Source: Cyclobacteriaceae bacterium
GTDB taxonomy: Bacteria > Bacteroidota > Bacteroidia > Cytophagales > Cyclobacteriaceae
Direction of reading: 5' to 3'
Assembly (NCBI GenBank): GCA_025455225.1
Contig: JALOMY010000007.1
Span: 1 to 22,760 of the forward strand
DNA length: 22,760 nucleotides
Shown here: piece by piece, positions 1 to 6,522 of the stretch
How positions within the stretch are numbered: the first letter of the stretch is position 1
Layout of the letters: the number at the start of each line of letters is the position of its first letter
Translations under genes and position numbers: made by a program
The notes under the pieces: model-generated
The model's input: the letters and a program-made list of their open reading frames with translations, nothing else
Told to the model about the DNA's origin: nothing
The model's database searches: none

Positions 1-681
1 CCCATCAACCGTTTTCTCAGATTGACTTAAGGCATAACCTGTGTAATGCCGGTATGAAAGCATAGCGATTGCACGAGCTGCTTTCATCCCATTGATACCT
101 GCACGTTCATCATCTTCAGCCCAGGTGGGATCAGAAGCGATTGCCATGCGTTGCGCTTCATTAAATGCAATACCCCAGGGTGAATGGAAAGCATTACAAG
201 CTATGGGAATCAGGTAATCAAAAATTTCGGGTTTCTGATAAGCCCATTCCAATGCCTGTTGCCCTCCAAGTGAACCACCGATGAGTGTCTGAATTTTATT
301 GAACAATAAATGTTCTCGCAACAAATCAAATGCGCGAACCACATCCCGGTTGGTTAGTAATGGAAACGTATGGTAATAAGGTTTGCCTGTTGCCGGGTTG
401 ATCGAAAGCGGACCGGTTGAGCCATAGCAACCACCTAATGCATTGGCGCAAATGATCAGGTGATGATTGGGATCAAAAGGACCAGGATCAGAAAATAATC
501 CGTCCCACCAGTTGGTGAAATCTGAACTACCGGTTAAGGCATGACATACCCAAACCACATTCGAACGATCTTCATTCAATTTTCCAAGCGTAGTATATCG
601 CAACTGGAAGCCGGGAAGAATTTCCCCCGACTCCAGTTGAAAGGGCTTTGAATAATGAAATGTATGGTCGTGTTTTTCCAT
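1..681 (-). CDS. metX: Homoserine O-acetyltransferase MetX (partial, C-terminus outside window)
   Basis: Transfers acetyl from acetyl-CoA to homoserine, giving the O-acetylhomoserine used by MetY; cytosolic alpha/beta-hydrolase fold. An open frame of 227 residues starts at ATG 681-679 and is still open at base 1, so roughly the last third of a usual ~350-residue protein is missing. Visible family features are the N-terminal LPGFQLRYTTLG segment, the VWVCHALTGSSD strand-loop, the GGCYGSTGP block (residues 83-91) and the nucleophile elbow GGSLGG with Ser137. The catalytic Asp and His lie beyond the edge. It begins 22 bases after the metY stop on the same strand and has no obvious promoter of its own, so it is probably the second gene of a metY-metX operon under the leader at 2095-2460. 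Acetyl rather than succinyl specificity is inferred from MetX similarity and the MetY neighbour. Confidence 0.93.
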   Translation of the reverse strand, partial: MEKHDHTFHYSKPFQLESGEILPGFQLRYTTLGKLNEDRSNVVWVCHALTGSSDFTNWWDGLFSDPGPFDPNHHLIICANALGGCYGSTGPLSINPATGKPYYHTFPLLTNRDVVRAFDLLREHLLFNKIQTLIGGSLGGQQALEWAYQKPEIFDYLIPIACNAFHSPWGIAFNEAQRMAIASDPTWAEDDERAGINGMKAARAIAMLSYRHYTGYALSQSEKTVDG

Positions 682-703
682 AGAACTGTACCTGAACCGG
701 TTC

Positions 704-2029
704 TTAAGAATTTACCAGCTCTTCCTTGCTTACTTTACTAAATGCCTGTTCAAAATCAGCTTTGATATCATCAATGTGTTCAATTCCAACCGACACTCTC
801 AATAACGTTGGCAATACTCCGGTTGAAAGTTGTTCTTCTTCAGTAAGCTGCTGATGCGTGGTTGCTGATGGTTGAATAATTAATGTTTTGGCATCACCAA
901 CATTAGCCAGATGACTTACTAATTTCAGGTTATCGACAAACCGCGTGGCATTTTCCTTGGTTCCTTTAATCACAAAGGATAAAACGGCACCGAAACCATT
1001 GCGTAGGTATTTTTTAGCAAAGGAATGATATGTACTGCTTTTCAAGCCTGGGTAATTCACACTTTCAACCTGAGGATGTTTTTCAAGCCACTCAGCCAGT
1101 TGTAATGCATTATCAACAGCTCGCTGAACCCGAAGAGATAGTGTTTCAAGTCCTTGTAACAAGAGGAATGAATTAAACGGACTGATGGCAGGGCCAAAGT
1201 CGCGCAATCCTTCTACGCGCGCACGGATAATGAACGCGATATTCGGTAAACCAAGCGGATTACCTTCACCAAATACATCCCAGAATTTCAGGCCATGATA
1301 CCCTTCTGAAGGTTCTGTGAATTGAGGGAATTTTCCATTACCCCAATTGAAATTACCACCATCTACGATCACACCCCCGATGGAAGTACCATGTCCGCCA
1401 ATCCATTTTGTGGCGGAAGCCACCACCACGTTGGCGCCATGCTCAAAGGGTCTGAATAAATAACCGGCTGCACCAAATGTGTTATCCACTACCAGTGGAA
1501 TACCATGTTTTCTAGCCAGTGAAGCTATTGCTTCAAAGTCAGGAATATTAAACCCGGGATTCCCGATCGATTCGAGGTAGATAGCCTTGGTGTTTGAATC
1601 AATCAATTTTTCAAACGCCTCAGGCTTGTCGCCTTCTGCAAAACGTGCATCAATGCCAAGACGCTTAAAGGAAACTTTAAATTGATTATACGTACCTCCA
1701 TATAAAAATGAAGTTGTAATAAAATTGTCGCCAGCCTGGAGAATGTTATTCAGTGTAATAAACTGTGCAGCCTGGCCTGAGCCCACGGCAAGGGCAGCTA
1801 CGCCTCCTTCCAAAGCTGCGATGCGCTTTTCAAACACATCCGTTGTGGGATTCATAATGCGCGTATAGATGTTTCCAAATTCCTTAAGCGCAAAAAGATT
1901 AGCACCGTGTTCGGAATCTTTAAATGTATACGATGTTGTCTGGTAAATCGGTACAGCACGTGAACGTGTAACCGGATCAACTTCCTGCCCGGCATGAAGT
2001 TGTAATGTTTCAAAGTGAAGGTTCGACAT
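704..2029 (-). CDS. metY: O-acetylhomoserine sulfhydrylase (aminocarboxypropyltransferase) MetY
   Basis: PLP enzyme converting O-acetylhomoserine plus sulfide to homocysteine and acetate, the direct sulfhydrylation route to methionine; cytosolic. The 441 residues fit the MetY branch of the Cys/Met-metabolism PLP family, which is longer than the ~390-residue MetB/MetC enzymes. Seen in the sequence: the YQTTSYTF and YTRIMNPT motifs near the N-terminus (phosphate and active-site loops), LEGG..A..VGSGQAA (residues 73-88), the PLP-ring aspartate in VVDNTFG (Asp182) and the Schiff-base lysine in SATKWIGGHG (Lys208). Start is ATG 2029. The upstream 420 nt hold a promoter, SAM aptamer and Cys-rich leader ORF; metX follows 22 nt downstream. 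Expression should fall when SAM is high and may also respond to cysteine supply. Cystathionine gamma-synthase is less likely given length and the partner metX. Confidence 0.95.
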   Translation of the reverse strand: MSNLHFETLQLHAGQEVDPVTRSRAVPIYQTTSYTFKDSEHGANLFALKEFGNIYTRIMNPTTDVFEKRIAALEGGVAALAVGSGQAAQFITLNNILQAGDNFITTSFLYGGTYNQFKVSFKRLGIDARFAEGDKPEAFEKLIDSNTKAIYLESIGNPGFNIPDFEAIASLARKHGIPLVVDNTFGAAGYLFRPFEHGANVVVASATKWIGGHGTSIGGVIVDGGNFNWGNGKFPQFTEPSEGYHGLKFWDVFGEGNPLGLPNIAFIIRARVEGLRDFGPAISPFNSFLLLQGLETLSLRVQRAVDNALQLAEWLEKHPQVESVNYPGLKSSTYHSFAKKYLRNGFGAVLSFVIKGTKENATRFVDNLKLVSHLANVGDAKTLIIQPSATTHQQLTEEEQLSTGVLPTLLRVSVGIEHIDDIKADFEQAFSKVSKEELVNS

Positions 2030-2094
2030 GGTTATAATTGTTTTAGTTAAATGTTCGTTTTAGAATGTTGATTGATTAATAAACTTAAGATTTG

Positions 2095-2120
2095 CAGCGA
2101 AGGACAGATATCCATCGCTG
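2095..2120 (-). promoter_or_regulatory. Leader hairpin 3 upstream of metY
   Basis: In the minus-strand RNA, CAGCGA (2120-2115) pairs with UCGCUG (2100-2095), with an inner GGA/UCC, one U-U mismatch and a 6-nt loop. It is not followed by a U tract, so it is not a classical terminator. Its 5' arm CAGCGA is also claimed by the longer Cys-codon stem at 2115-2164, so the two cannot form together. A regulatory role is inferred. Confidence 0.5.
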
Positions 2121-2164
2121 TTCTGGTTGTTAAGTCAGTATGCAGTGATTAACAACAACAGCAA
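2115..2164 (-). promoter_or_regulatory. Leader hairpin 2 built from the cysteine codons
   Basis: In the minus-strand RNA the last Cys codons plus the UAA stop (bases 2164-2149) pair with bases 2133-2115. Eight perfect pairs join GUUGUUAA (2156-2149) to UUAACAAC (2133-2126). After a 3-nt CAG bulge, UUGCUGUU (2164-2157) pairs with AACAGCGA (2122-2115) with one G-U. UCA/UGA adds three pairs at the top with one bulged C, leaving an 8-nt loop. A ribosome on the Cys codons would cover the 5' arm. This is the architecture expected of a translation-controlled attenuator; the function is inferred. Confidence 0.55.
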
Positions 2165-2292
2165 CAACAACACATACAACAAGGCTGCTGACCTGCTGTC
2201 TTTTGGCTGTTGGAAATAGTGGCTGCAAAAGATTGAAAAGCACGTAAGCCTTCGAGGCTGCTTTCAGATAGGATGTTGATGAAATTTTTCAT
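2149..2292 (-). CDS. Cysteine-rich leader ORF (47 aa, poly-Cys C-terminus)
   Basis: A short ORF on the metY strand, ATG 2292-2290 to UAA 2151-2149. An in-frame TGA directly abuts the ATG, so no ATG further upstream in this frame is possible. The N-terminal 37 residues (MKNFINILSE...) look like a normal, mildly amphipathic segment. The last ten residues are CCMCCCCCCC, nine cysteines in ten positions with seven in a row just before the stop; codons are eight TGT and one TGC. The ORF starts 6 nt after the 3' strand of the SAM aptamer's P1 stem and ends 119 nt before metY, and its Cys codons form an arm of a stable RNA stem. I read it as a cysteine-sensing leader peptide for metYX. Alternatives are a genuine thiol-rich small protein or a CAA/TTG microsatellite that happens to be open. 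The peptide itself matches nothing I recognise. Confidence 0.6.
   Translation of the reverse strand: MKNFINILSESSLEGLRAFQSFAATISNSQKTAGQQPCCMCCCCCCC
2235..2265 (-). promoter_or_regulatory. Leader hairpin 1 inside the Cys-rich ORF
   Basis: In the minus-strand RNA GAAAGCA (2265-2259) pairs with UGCUUUUC (2242-2235) with one extra U, and inner GCCU pairs with AGGC around a CGA loop. The following bases are moderately U-rich (AAUCUUUU). It lies between the SAM aptamer and the Cys codons, so it could be the riboswitch's expression platform or a pause site. Both are inference. Confidence 0.35.
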
Positions 2293-2298
2293 TCATAA

Positions 2299-2415
2299 TC
2301 GGTTTATAGTTCTCCCGGCACCTTGCCTGGAGCAGGATTTAGCACCTTTTTCCATTTTGGAAGGGTTGCTAGCGCTTCATTGAGCCTGTTCTCTTAGCGC
2401 TTCTTTATAAATCGA
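2299..2415 (-). ncRNA. SAM-I riboswitch (S box leader) of metYX
   Basis: The minus-strand RNA matches the SAM-I aptamer consensus. P1 pairs UCGAUUUAUA (2415-2406) with UAUAAACCGA (2308-2299), one A-C mismatch. P2 is AGCGCU paired to a second AGCGCU, enclosing AAGAGAACAGGCUCAAUGA with the kink-turn and pseudoknot segment. The conserved GCAACC follows, then a small P3 (UUCCA/UGGAA), the diagnostic AAGGUGCUAAAUCC, and P4 (CUCC-A-GGCA/UGCC-G-GGAG). It binds S-adenosylmethionine and normally lowers expression of methionine genes. Here it does not lead directly into metY: the Cys-rich ORF starts 6 nt after P1, so SAM binding may control initiation of that ORF or the hairpins beyond. Confidence 0.93.
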
Positions 2416-2448
2416 TTCAGCAGGTGTGCTTTCTTCGACTTGGTGTTA

Positions 2449-2479
2449 CAAACTTAAAGTTCGAAATTAATGTTTCCAA
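2449..2479 (-). promoter_or_regulatory. Promoter of the metYX leader
   Basis: Minus-strand -7 box TAAGTTTG (2456-2449) is an exact match to the Bacteroidota TAnnTTTG consensus. TTGG (2479-2476) lies 20 nt upstream of it as the -33 element. The expected transcript starts near 2440-2445, about 25-30 nt before the aptamer P1 stem. Confidence 0.7.
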
Positions 2480-2504
2480 GATATCTAGGTAATTAATTTT
2501 TGAA

Positions 2505-3236
2505 ATGATGGTAAATGGCACTAACAGTAGTTTGCTTTTGATCGTGCTGGTTGTATTCATTTCCAACCTTTTTATGCATCATTCTGCATTATCACAGGAC
2601 TACAATCGATTGCGTGAAAAAATGGTTGAAGAGCAATTAATAAACCGGGGAATCATATCAAAACCTGTATTAAACGCTATGAGAAAGGTAGAGCGTCATC
2701 GCTTTGTTCCTTCGGAATTAATGCGGGAGGCTTACAACGATTACCCCCTGCCCATTGGTGAAGGTCAAACTATATCGCAACCTTATATTGTGGCATTCAT
2801 GACTGAAGCTTTGGTGTTGAAACCTACCGATCGGGTACTGGAGATTGGAACCGGATCAGGTTACCAGGCCGCCATACTTGCCGAAATCTGTACCGAAGTG
2901 TATTCGATTGAAATTGAAGAAGTATTAGGTCAACGGGCTGACAACCTTTTGAATGAACTGGGATATAAAAATATTCAAGTTCGGATTGGTGATGGATATC
3001 TGGGCTGGCCTGAAAGAGCACCTTTTGATGCCATTATAGTAACCTGTTCCCCCAGTAAAATTCCACAACCACTTCAAGACCAACTAAGGGAAGGTGGCCG
3101 AATGATCATACCAGTTGGTGACACCTATACGCAGGAACTTATTCTTGTCAAAAAAGAAAAAGGCAAACTAAGTAAACAGTACCGGTTACCGGTAATGTTT
3201 GTGCCGATGCGTAGCAACAGTGGAAAAAGGTACTAG
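2505..3236 (+). CDS. pcm: Protein-L-isoaspartate O-methyltransferase, exported form
   Basis: SAM-dependent methylation of L-isoaspartyl residues in damaged proteins. The 243 residues carry an extra N-terminus: a hydrophobic segment at about residues 9-24, then a small-residue stretch ending ALSQ (around 30-31), which reads as a signal peptide or membrane anchor. After it comes the family core: RVERHRFVP-like segment (KVERHRFVPSEL, 61-72), AYNDYPLPIGEGQTISQPYIVA (76-97), and SAM motif I VLEIGTGSGYQAA (111-123). FDAIIVTCSP and GGRMIIPVG follow. Two ATGs occur in tandem at 2505 and 2508. Cytosolic PCMTs are ~210 residues, so the extra N-terminus is real rather than a misplaced start. It converges on the DinB gene 5 nt away. 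No good TAnnTTTG promoter is seen close upstream. Confidence 0.9.
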   Translation: MMVNGTNSSLLLIVLVVFISNLFMHHSALSQDYNRLREKMVEEQLINRGIISKPVLNAMRKVERHRFVPSELMREAYNDYPLPIGEGQTISQPYIVAFMTEALVLKPTDRVLEIGTGSGYQAAILAEICTEVYSIEIEEVLGQRADNLLNELGYKNIQVRIGDGYLGWPERAPFDAIIVTCSPSKIPQPLQDQLREGGRMIIPVGDTYTQELILVKKEKGKLSKQYRLPVMFVPMRSNSGKRY

Positions 3237-3241
3237 ACCGC

Positions 3242-3685
3242 TTACAAATATTTTTTAATTAACTGGATCTGACCAATGTGGTAAATATCATGGTGAATAA
3301 GACCATGAAGTAATACATAGAAATCGTATTTACGATTTGCCACAACAACATTCAGTTGTATATCCGGAATGGCCTCAATTGCTTTAAGAAGACGGTCTTG
3401 ACTGGCTTGTAATTTTGCAAGTGCATCTTTCCATTGTATAGATTCTGGGAAATTCTCACGATCCGAAACTTCAAATTCATGATCGCCTTGCAAACGCCTG
3501 GTTACAAATGTACGCCAGGCAATCATATGCAAAACCAGCTGAACGATACTGTGGCTATTACCTGCCTTTTTAACAGAAGATTCTTCCGTTACATCGCCCA
3601 GCACTTCCATAATGGAAGGACCATGCCACGCTTTACCATTATAAACGCGCTGAAGTAGTTTACTTAGATTTTTTAGTTCATCCAT
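3242..3685 (-). CDS. DinB-family (four-helix, metal-binding) protein
   Basis: A 147-residue protein of the DinB/YfiT-like four-helix bundle superfamily. The metal-binding triad typical of the family is visible: His53 in the LVLHMIAWR helix and the His132/His136 pair in HGLIHHDIYHIGQIQLIKK near the C-terminus. Members range from DNA-damage-induced proteins to mycothiol- or bacillithiol-dependent transferases, and nothing here picks out a substrate. The start lies 4 nt after the fabG stop on the same strand, so the two are surely co-transcribed, though the metabolic link is unclear. Its 3' end converges on pcm with a 5-nt gap. Confidence 0.8.
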   Translation of the reverse strand: MDELKNLSKLLQRVYNGKAWHGPSIMEVLGDVTEESSVKKAGNSHSIVQLVLHMIAWRTFVTRRLQGDHEFEVSDRENFPESIQWKDALAKLQASQDRLLKAIEAIPDIQLNVVVANRKYDFYVLLHGLIHHDIYHIGQIQLIKKYL

Positions 3686-3689
3686 AGCA

Positions 3690-4436
3690 TCAGGTCAGCA
3701 TGCCGCCATCGACCTGGATAACCTGTCCAGTAATGTACGAAGACATATCTGAAGCCAGAAAAACACAAGCGTCAGCTACATCGTCAGGGCTTCCGCCTCG
3801 TTTTAAAGGAATTGCATCGCGCCAGCTCTGAACCGTTTTCTCATCGAGTTTTCCTGTCATTTCGGTTTCGATAAATCCGGGAGCAATGGCATTCGACCGA
3901 ATACCGCGCGAACCTAATTCAAGGGCAACCGATTTTGTAAAGCCAATAATTCCCGCCTTTGAAGCAGCATAGTTTGCCTGACCGGCATTTCCCTTAAGTC
4001 CGACTACCGAAGTCATGTTGATGATGGATCCGCTTTTCTGTTTCATCATGGGCTTTGTTGCAGCTTTCACGGTATTGAAACACGACTTCAGGTTAACATT
4101 GATCACACGATCCCAGGCTTCTTCATTCAATCGCAGCAAGAGATTGTCCATGGTAATCCCGGCATTGTTAACGAGTACATCAAGGGAACCAAATTCAGTT
4201 ACAACATCATTAATAAGTTTATCCGCCTGGGCAAAATCCGAAGCATCTGATCGGTATCCCTTGGCTTTGACTCCTTTCGAAGTTAATTCTGCCTCAAGTG
4301 CCTGTCCCTGTTCAACACTTGATAAATAGGTAAAGGCCACGTTAGCGCCTTGTTCGGCAAATTTTAATGCTATTGATCGGCCGATTCCCTTCGATGCCCC
4401 GGTAACCAGGGCAGTTTTTCCCTGCAGTAGTTTCAT
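3690..4436 (-). CDS. fabG: 3-oxoacyl-[acyl-carrier-protein] reductase FabG
   Basis: Short-chain dehydrogenase that reduces 3-oxoacyl-ACP with NADPH in the fatty-acid elongation cycle. The 248 residues match FabG length. Cofactor motif TGASKGIGR is at residues 12-20, NNAG at 90-93 and Asn114 is in the NVNLKS helix. The catalytic Ser143 (INMTSVVG), Tyr156 and Lys160 (YAASK) are all present, with PGFIETEMT and the terminal VDGG loop characteristic of FabG. Other SDRs share this skeleton, but the PGFIETEM segment and length favour FabG. It is preceded by a -7 box and followed after 4 nt by the DinB-family gene. Confidence 0.92.
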   Translation of the reverse strand: MKLLQGKTALVTGASKGIGRSIALKFAEQGANVAFTYLSSVEQGQALEAELTSKGVKAKGYRSDASDFAQADKLINDVVTEFGSLDVLVNNAGITMDNLLLRLNEEAWDRVINVNLKSCFNTVKAATKPMMKQKSGSIINMTSVVGLKGNAGQANYAASKAGIIGFTKSVALELGSRGIRSNAIAPGFIETEMTGKLDEKTVQSWRDAIPLKRGGSPDDVADACVFLASDMSSYITGQVIQVDGGMLT

Positions 4437-4452
4437 AGAAATTGATTTAGTT

Positions 4453-4460
4453 CAAAATTA
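4453..4460 (-). promoter_or_regulatory. -7 box of fabG
   Basis: Minus-strand TAATTTTG (4460-4453) fits TAnnTTTG and lies 16 nt before the fabG ATG. A clear TTTG -33 element is not seen at the usual distance, only T-rich sequence. Confidence 0.45.
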
Positions 4461-4516
4461 GCCAAATCCACATGATTTCTTAGAAAAATGACCTGATGAA
4501 CTACCGCCTAATTCTG

Positions 4517-4548
4517 TTTGATTGAGCCGAATGACCGACTTATCTTTG
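4517..4548 (+). promoter_or_regulatory. Promoter of lpdA
   Basis: TTTG (4517-4520), exactly 20 nt, then TATCTTTG (4541-4548): a textbook Bacteroidota -33/-7 pair. The lpdA ATG is 25 nt downstream, giving a short leader. It is divergent from the fabG -7 box in the same intergenic gap. Confidence 0.75.
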
Positions 4549-4573
4549 GCGCACTTAATTAAACTGAATCATC

Positions 4574-5965
4574 ATGTCGAAATATGATCTTATTGTGATT
4601 GGCTCTGGACCCGGAGGATACGTTGCAGCGATCCGTGCTTCTCAACTCGGAATGAAAGTTGGTGTTGTGGAGAAAGCCGAATTAGGTGGCGTTTGCCTGA
4701 ACTGGGGATGCATTCCAACTAAAGCCTTACTCAAGAGTGCCAATGTGTTTGAATATGTGCGCCATGCAAAAGATTATGGAATAGAAATCACGGATTACAA
4801 AGCTGACTTTCCCGGAATGGTAAAGCGAAGCCGGGATGTTGCAGCCAGTATGAGCAAGGGGGTTCAGTTTCTGTTCAAGAAAAATAAAATTGACCAGATT
4901 GCCGGATTTGGAAAACTGAAGAAGGGCGGCAAAGTTGAAGTAACCACTTCAGATGGTAAGAAGACCGATTATGATGCAAAACATATAATTGTAGCTACCG
5001 GAGGCCGTTCACGCGAATTACCTAACCTGAAAATTGATGGCAAGAAAGTCATCGGATACCGGGAAGCCATGGTACTTGAAAAGCAACCAAAGAAATTACT
5101 GGTTGTGGGTTCAGGTGCGATAGGTGTTGAGTTCGCATATTTCTATAATTCCATAGGTACTGAAGTGACGATTGTTGAATTCATGCCCCGGCTTGTACCA
5201 GTTGAAGATGAAGAGATTTCAAAAGCGCTTGAAAAATCATTTAAGAAAGCGGGTATGACTATTCATACAAGTTCGGAAGTAACTTCTGTGGATACGAAAG
5301 GAAACGGATGCGTAGCCTCTGTAAAAACCCCTAATGGTGAAATTAAAATTGAAGCCGATATTGTTTTATCAGCCGTTGGCGTAACCTCTAACCTGGAAGG
5401 AATTGGACTTGAGGATGTTGGTGTAAAGACCGACAAAGGAAAAATACTCGTTGATGATTATTACAAAACCAATGTTGCCGGCATTTATGCCATTGGCGAT
5501 GTAGTAAAAGGTCAGGCACTTGCTCATGTCGCCTCCGCAGAAGGAATTATTTGTGTTGAGAAAATTGCAGGCCATAATCCGGAGCCGCTTAACTATAATA
5601 ATATTCCGGGCTGTACCTATTGTTCACCCGAAATTGCATCGGTTGGCTATACAGAAGAGGCTGCCAAAAAAGCCGGCTATCAGATTAAAGTGGGTAAGTT
5701 TCCGTTTACGGCATCAGGGAAGGCCAAGGCTGCCGGGGCACCTGATGGGTTTGTTAAAGTCATTTTTGATGCAAAATATGGTGAATGGTTAGGCGCCCAT
5801 TTCATTGGAGCCAATGTAACCGAAATGATTGCCGAAGTGGTAGCTGCCCGTAAACTGGAAACAACGGGACACGAAATTATTAAATCAGTTCACCCTCATC
5901 CTACTATGAGCGAAGCCATAATGGAAGCTGCAGCGGCTGCTTATGGTGAGGTAATTCATATTTAA
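4574..5965 (+). CDS. lpdA: Dihydrolipoyl dehydrogenase (E3)
   Basis: FAD enzyme reoxidising dihydrolipoamide with NAD+ for 2-oxoacid dehydrogenase complexes and the glycine cleavage system; cytosolic. The 463 residues match the family. In order: the FAD dinucleotide fold IGSGPGGYVAA (9-19), the redox-active disulfide GGVCLNWGCIPTK (Cys41 and Cys46), the NAD fold VVGSGAIGVEFA, the second FAD motif YAIGDV, and the C-terminal dimer-interface HPHPTMSE with the catalytic His442-Glu447 pair. It stands alone, with its own promoter and terminator, and no E1 or E2 genes nearby, so it probably serves several complexes. Confidence 0.97.
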   Translation: MSKYDLIVIGSGPGGYVAAIRASQLGMKVGVVEKAELGGVCLNWGCIPTKALLKSANVFEYVRHAKDYGIEITDYKADFPGMVKRSRDVAASMSKGVQFLFKKNKIDQIAGFGKLKKGGKVEVTTSDGKKTDYDAKHIIVATGGRSRELPNLKIDGKKVIGYREAMVLEKQPKKLLVVGSGAIGVEFAYFYNSIGTEVTIVEFMPRLVPVEDEEISKALEKSFKKAGMTIHTSSEVTSVDTKGNGCVASVKTPNGEIKIEADIVLSAVGVTSNLEGIGLEDVGVKTDKGKILVDDYYKTNVAGIYAIGDVVKGQALAHVASAEGIICVEKIAGHNPEPLNYNNIPGCTYCSPEIASVGYTEEAAKKAGYQIKVGKFPFTASGKAKAAGAPDGFVKVIFDAKYGEWLGAHFIGANVTEMIAEVVAARKLETTGHEIIKSVHPHPTMSEAIMEAAAAAYGEVIHI

Positions 5966-5985
5966 CGCTTTAGTATTCCACTAGT

Positions 5986-6017
5986 AAGCGCCAGGCATTC
6001 TACCTTGCGCTTTTTTT
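5986..6017 (+). terminator. Rho-independent terminator of lpdA
   Basis: AAGCGC pairs with GCGCTT, inner AGG with CCT across one mismatch, 7-nt loop, followed by TTTTTTT (6011-6017). It begins 20 nt after the lpdA stop. Confidence 0.85.
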
Positions 6018-6216
6018 ATTATCCAAGGCCTTATTGAAGTACTTTTATGAAGGTCTCATGAAGTTTTCATCTTAACCAAACTACCTGGCTGACCACTCAT
6101 GGCAAAAAATGGTCATTCGTCTCCCTAATGGGTAACTAATCCTCAAGCCCAAGGTTACCTGAGACATTAATCAGTTATTTAAAGTATCACTTTAAGTAAA
6201 ATAAACCGTCAGTACT

Positions 6217-6339
6217 ATGAGAAAGGAGATGACAACGCATGCATTTGTAGACCGGGCCAAGGCAATGGTTTATATGATGCTCTTTTCGGCTATTGCTTAC
6301 ATTCTGTTTGCTATTATTTTTTTTAGCCTGAATCAATAA
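6217..6339 (+). CDS. Possible small single-pass membrane protein (40 aa)
   Basis: The 5966-6522 gap holds, besides the lpdA terminator, this one plausible small gene. ATG 6217 to TAA 6337-6339 encodes a charged N-terminus (MRKEMTTHAFVDRAKAM) followed by an uninterrupted hydrophobic helix at about residues 17-37. A basic head followed by one membrane helix is typical of real small membrane proteins and unlikely in random AT-rich DNA, but is not proof. Inverted repeats TGACCA/TGGTCA (6090-6115) and GGTAAC/GTTACC (6131-6159) lie just upstream. No convincing -33/-7 promoter or recognised family. Confidence 0.45.
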   Translation: MRKEMTTHAFVDRAKAMVYMMLFSAIAYILFAIIFFSLNQ

Positions 6340-6442
6340 CACTTTTTTGCTAGATAAAGACCCTCTTAATTTTTCCTCTTCTTCAATTCATTTTGACTTT
6401 CATTCCGGATAAATATCCGATCCAATTCCATCAACCTTCAAT

Positions 6443-6464
6443 GATACGCTACATCGTAGCTATC
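6443..6464 (+). repeat. Hairpin in the leader of the TPR gene
   Basis: GATA-c-GCTAC, loop ATC, GTAGC-TATC: nine pairs with one bulged C, about 60 nt before the TPR gene start. No T tract follows, so it is not a terminator. Its role is unknown. Confidence 0.4.
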
Positions 6465-6522
6465 GCTATGAATTAGATTTCTGCATAAGTTTTAATAACT
6501 TTATTGTTTAAACTGTCTAGTT

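Noticed and set aside
2151..2181. CAA-type trinucleotide run on the plus strand as a plain microsatellite
   Set aside because: It is interrupted by GCA and CAT, is exactly in frame with a forced-start ORF on the metY strand and ends at the stop codon, and its bases pair with downstream sequence. A coding leader is the better explanation, though a repeat origin is not excluded.
4437..4573. fabG-lpdA intergenic gap as a riboswitch
   Set aside because: Both genes have -7 boxes with very short leaders, leaving no space for an aptamer.
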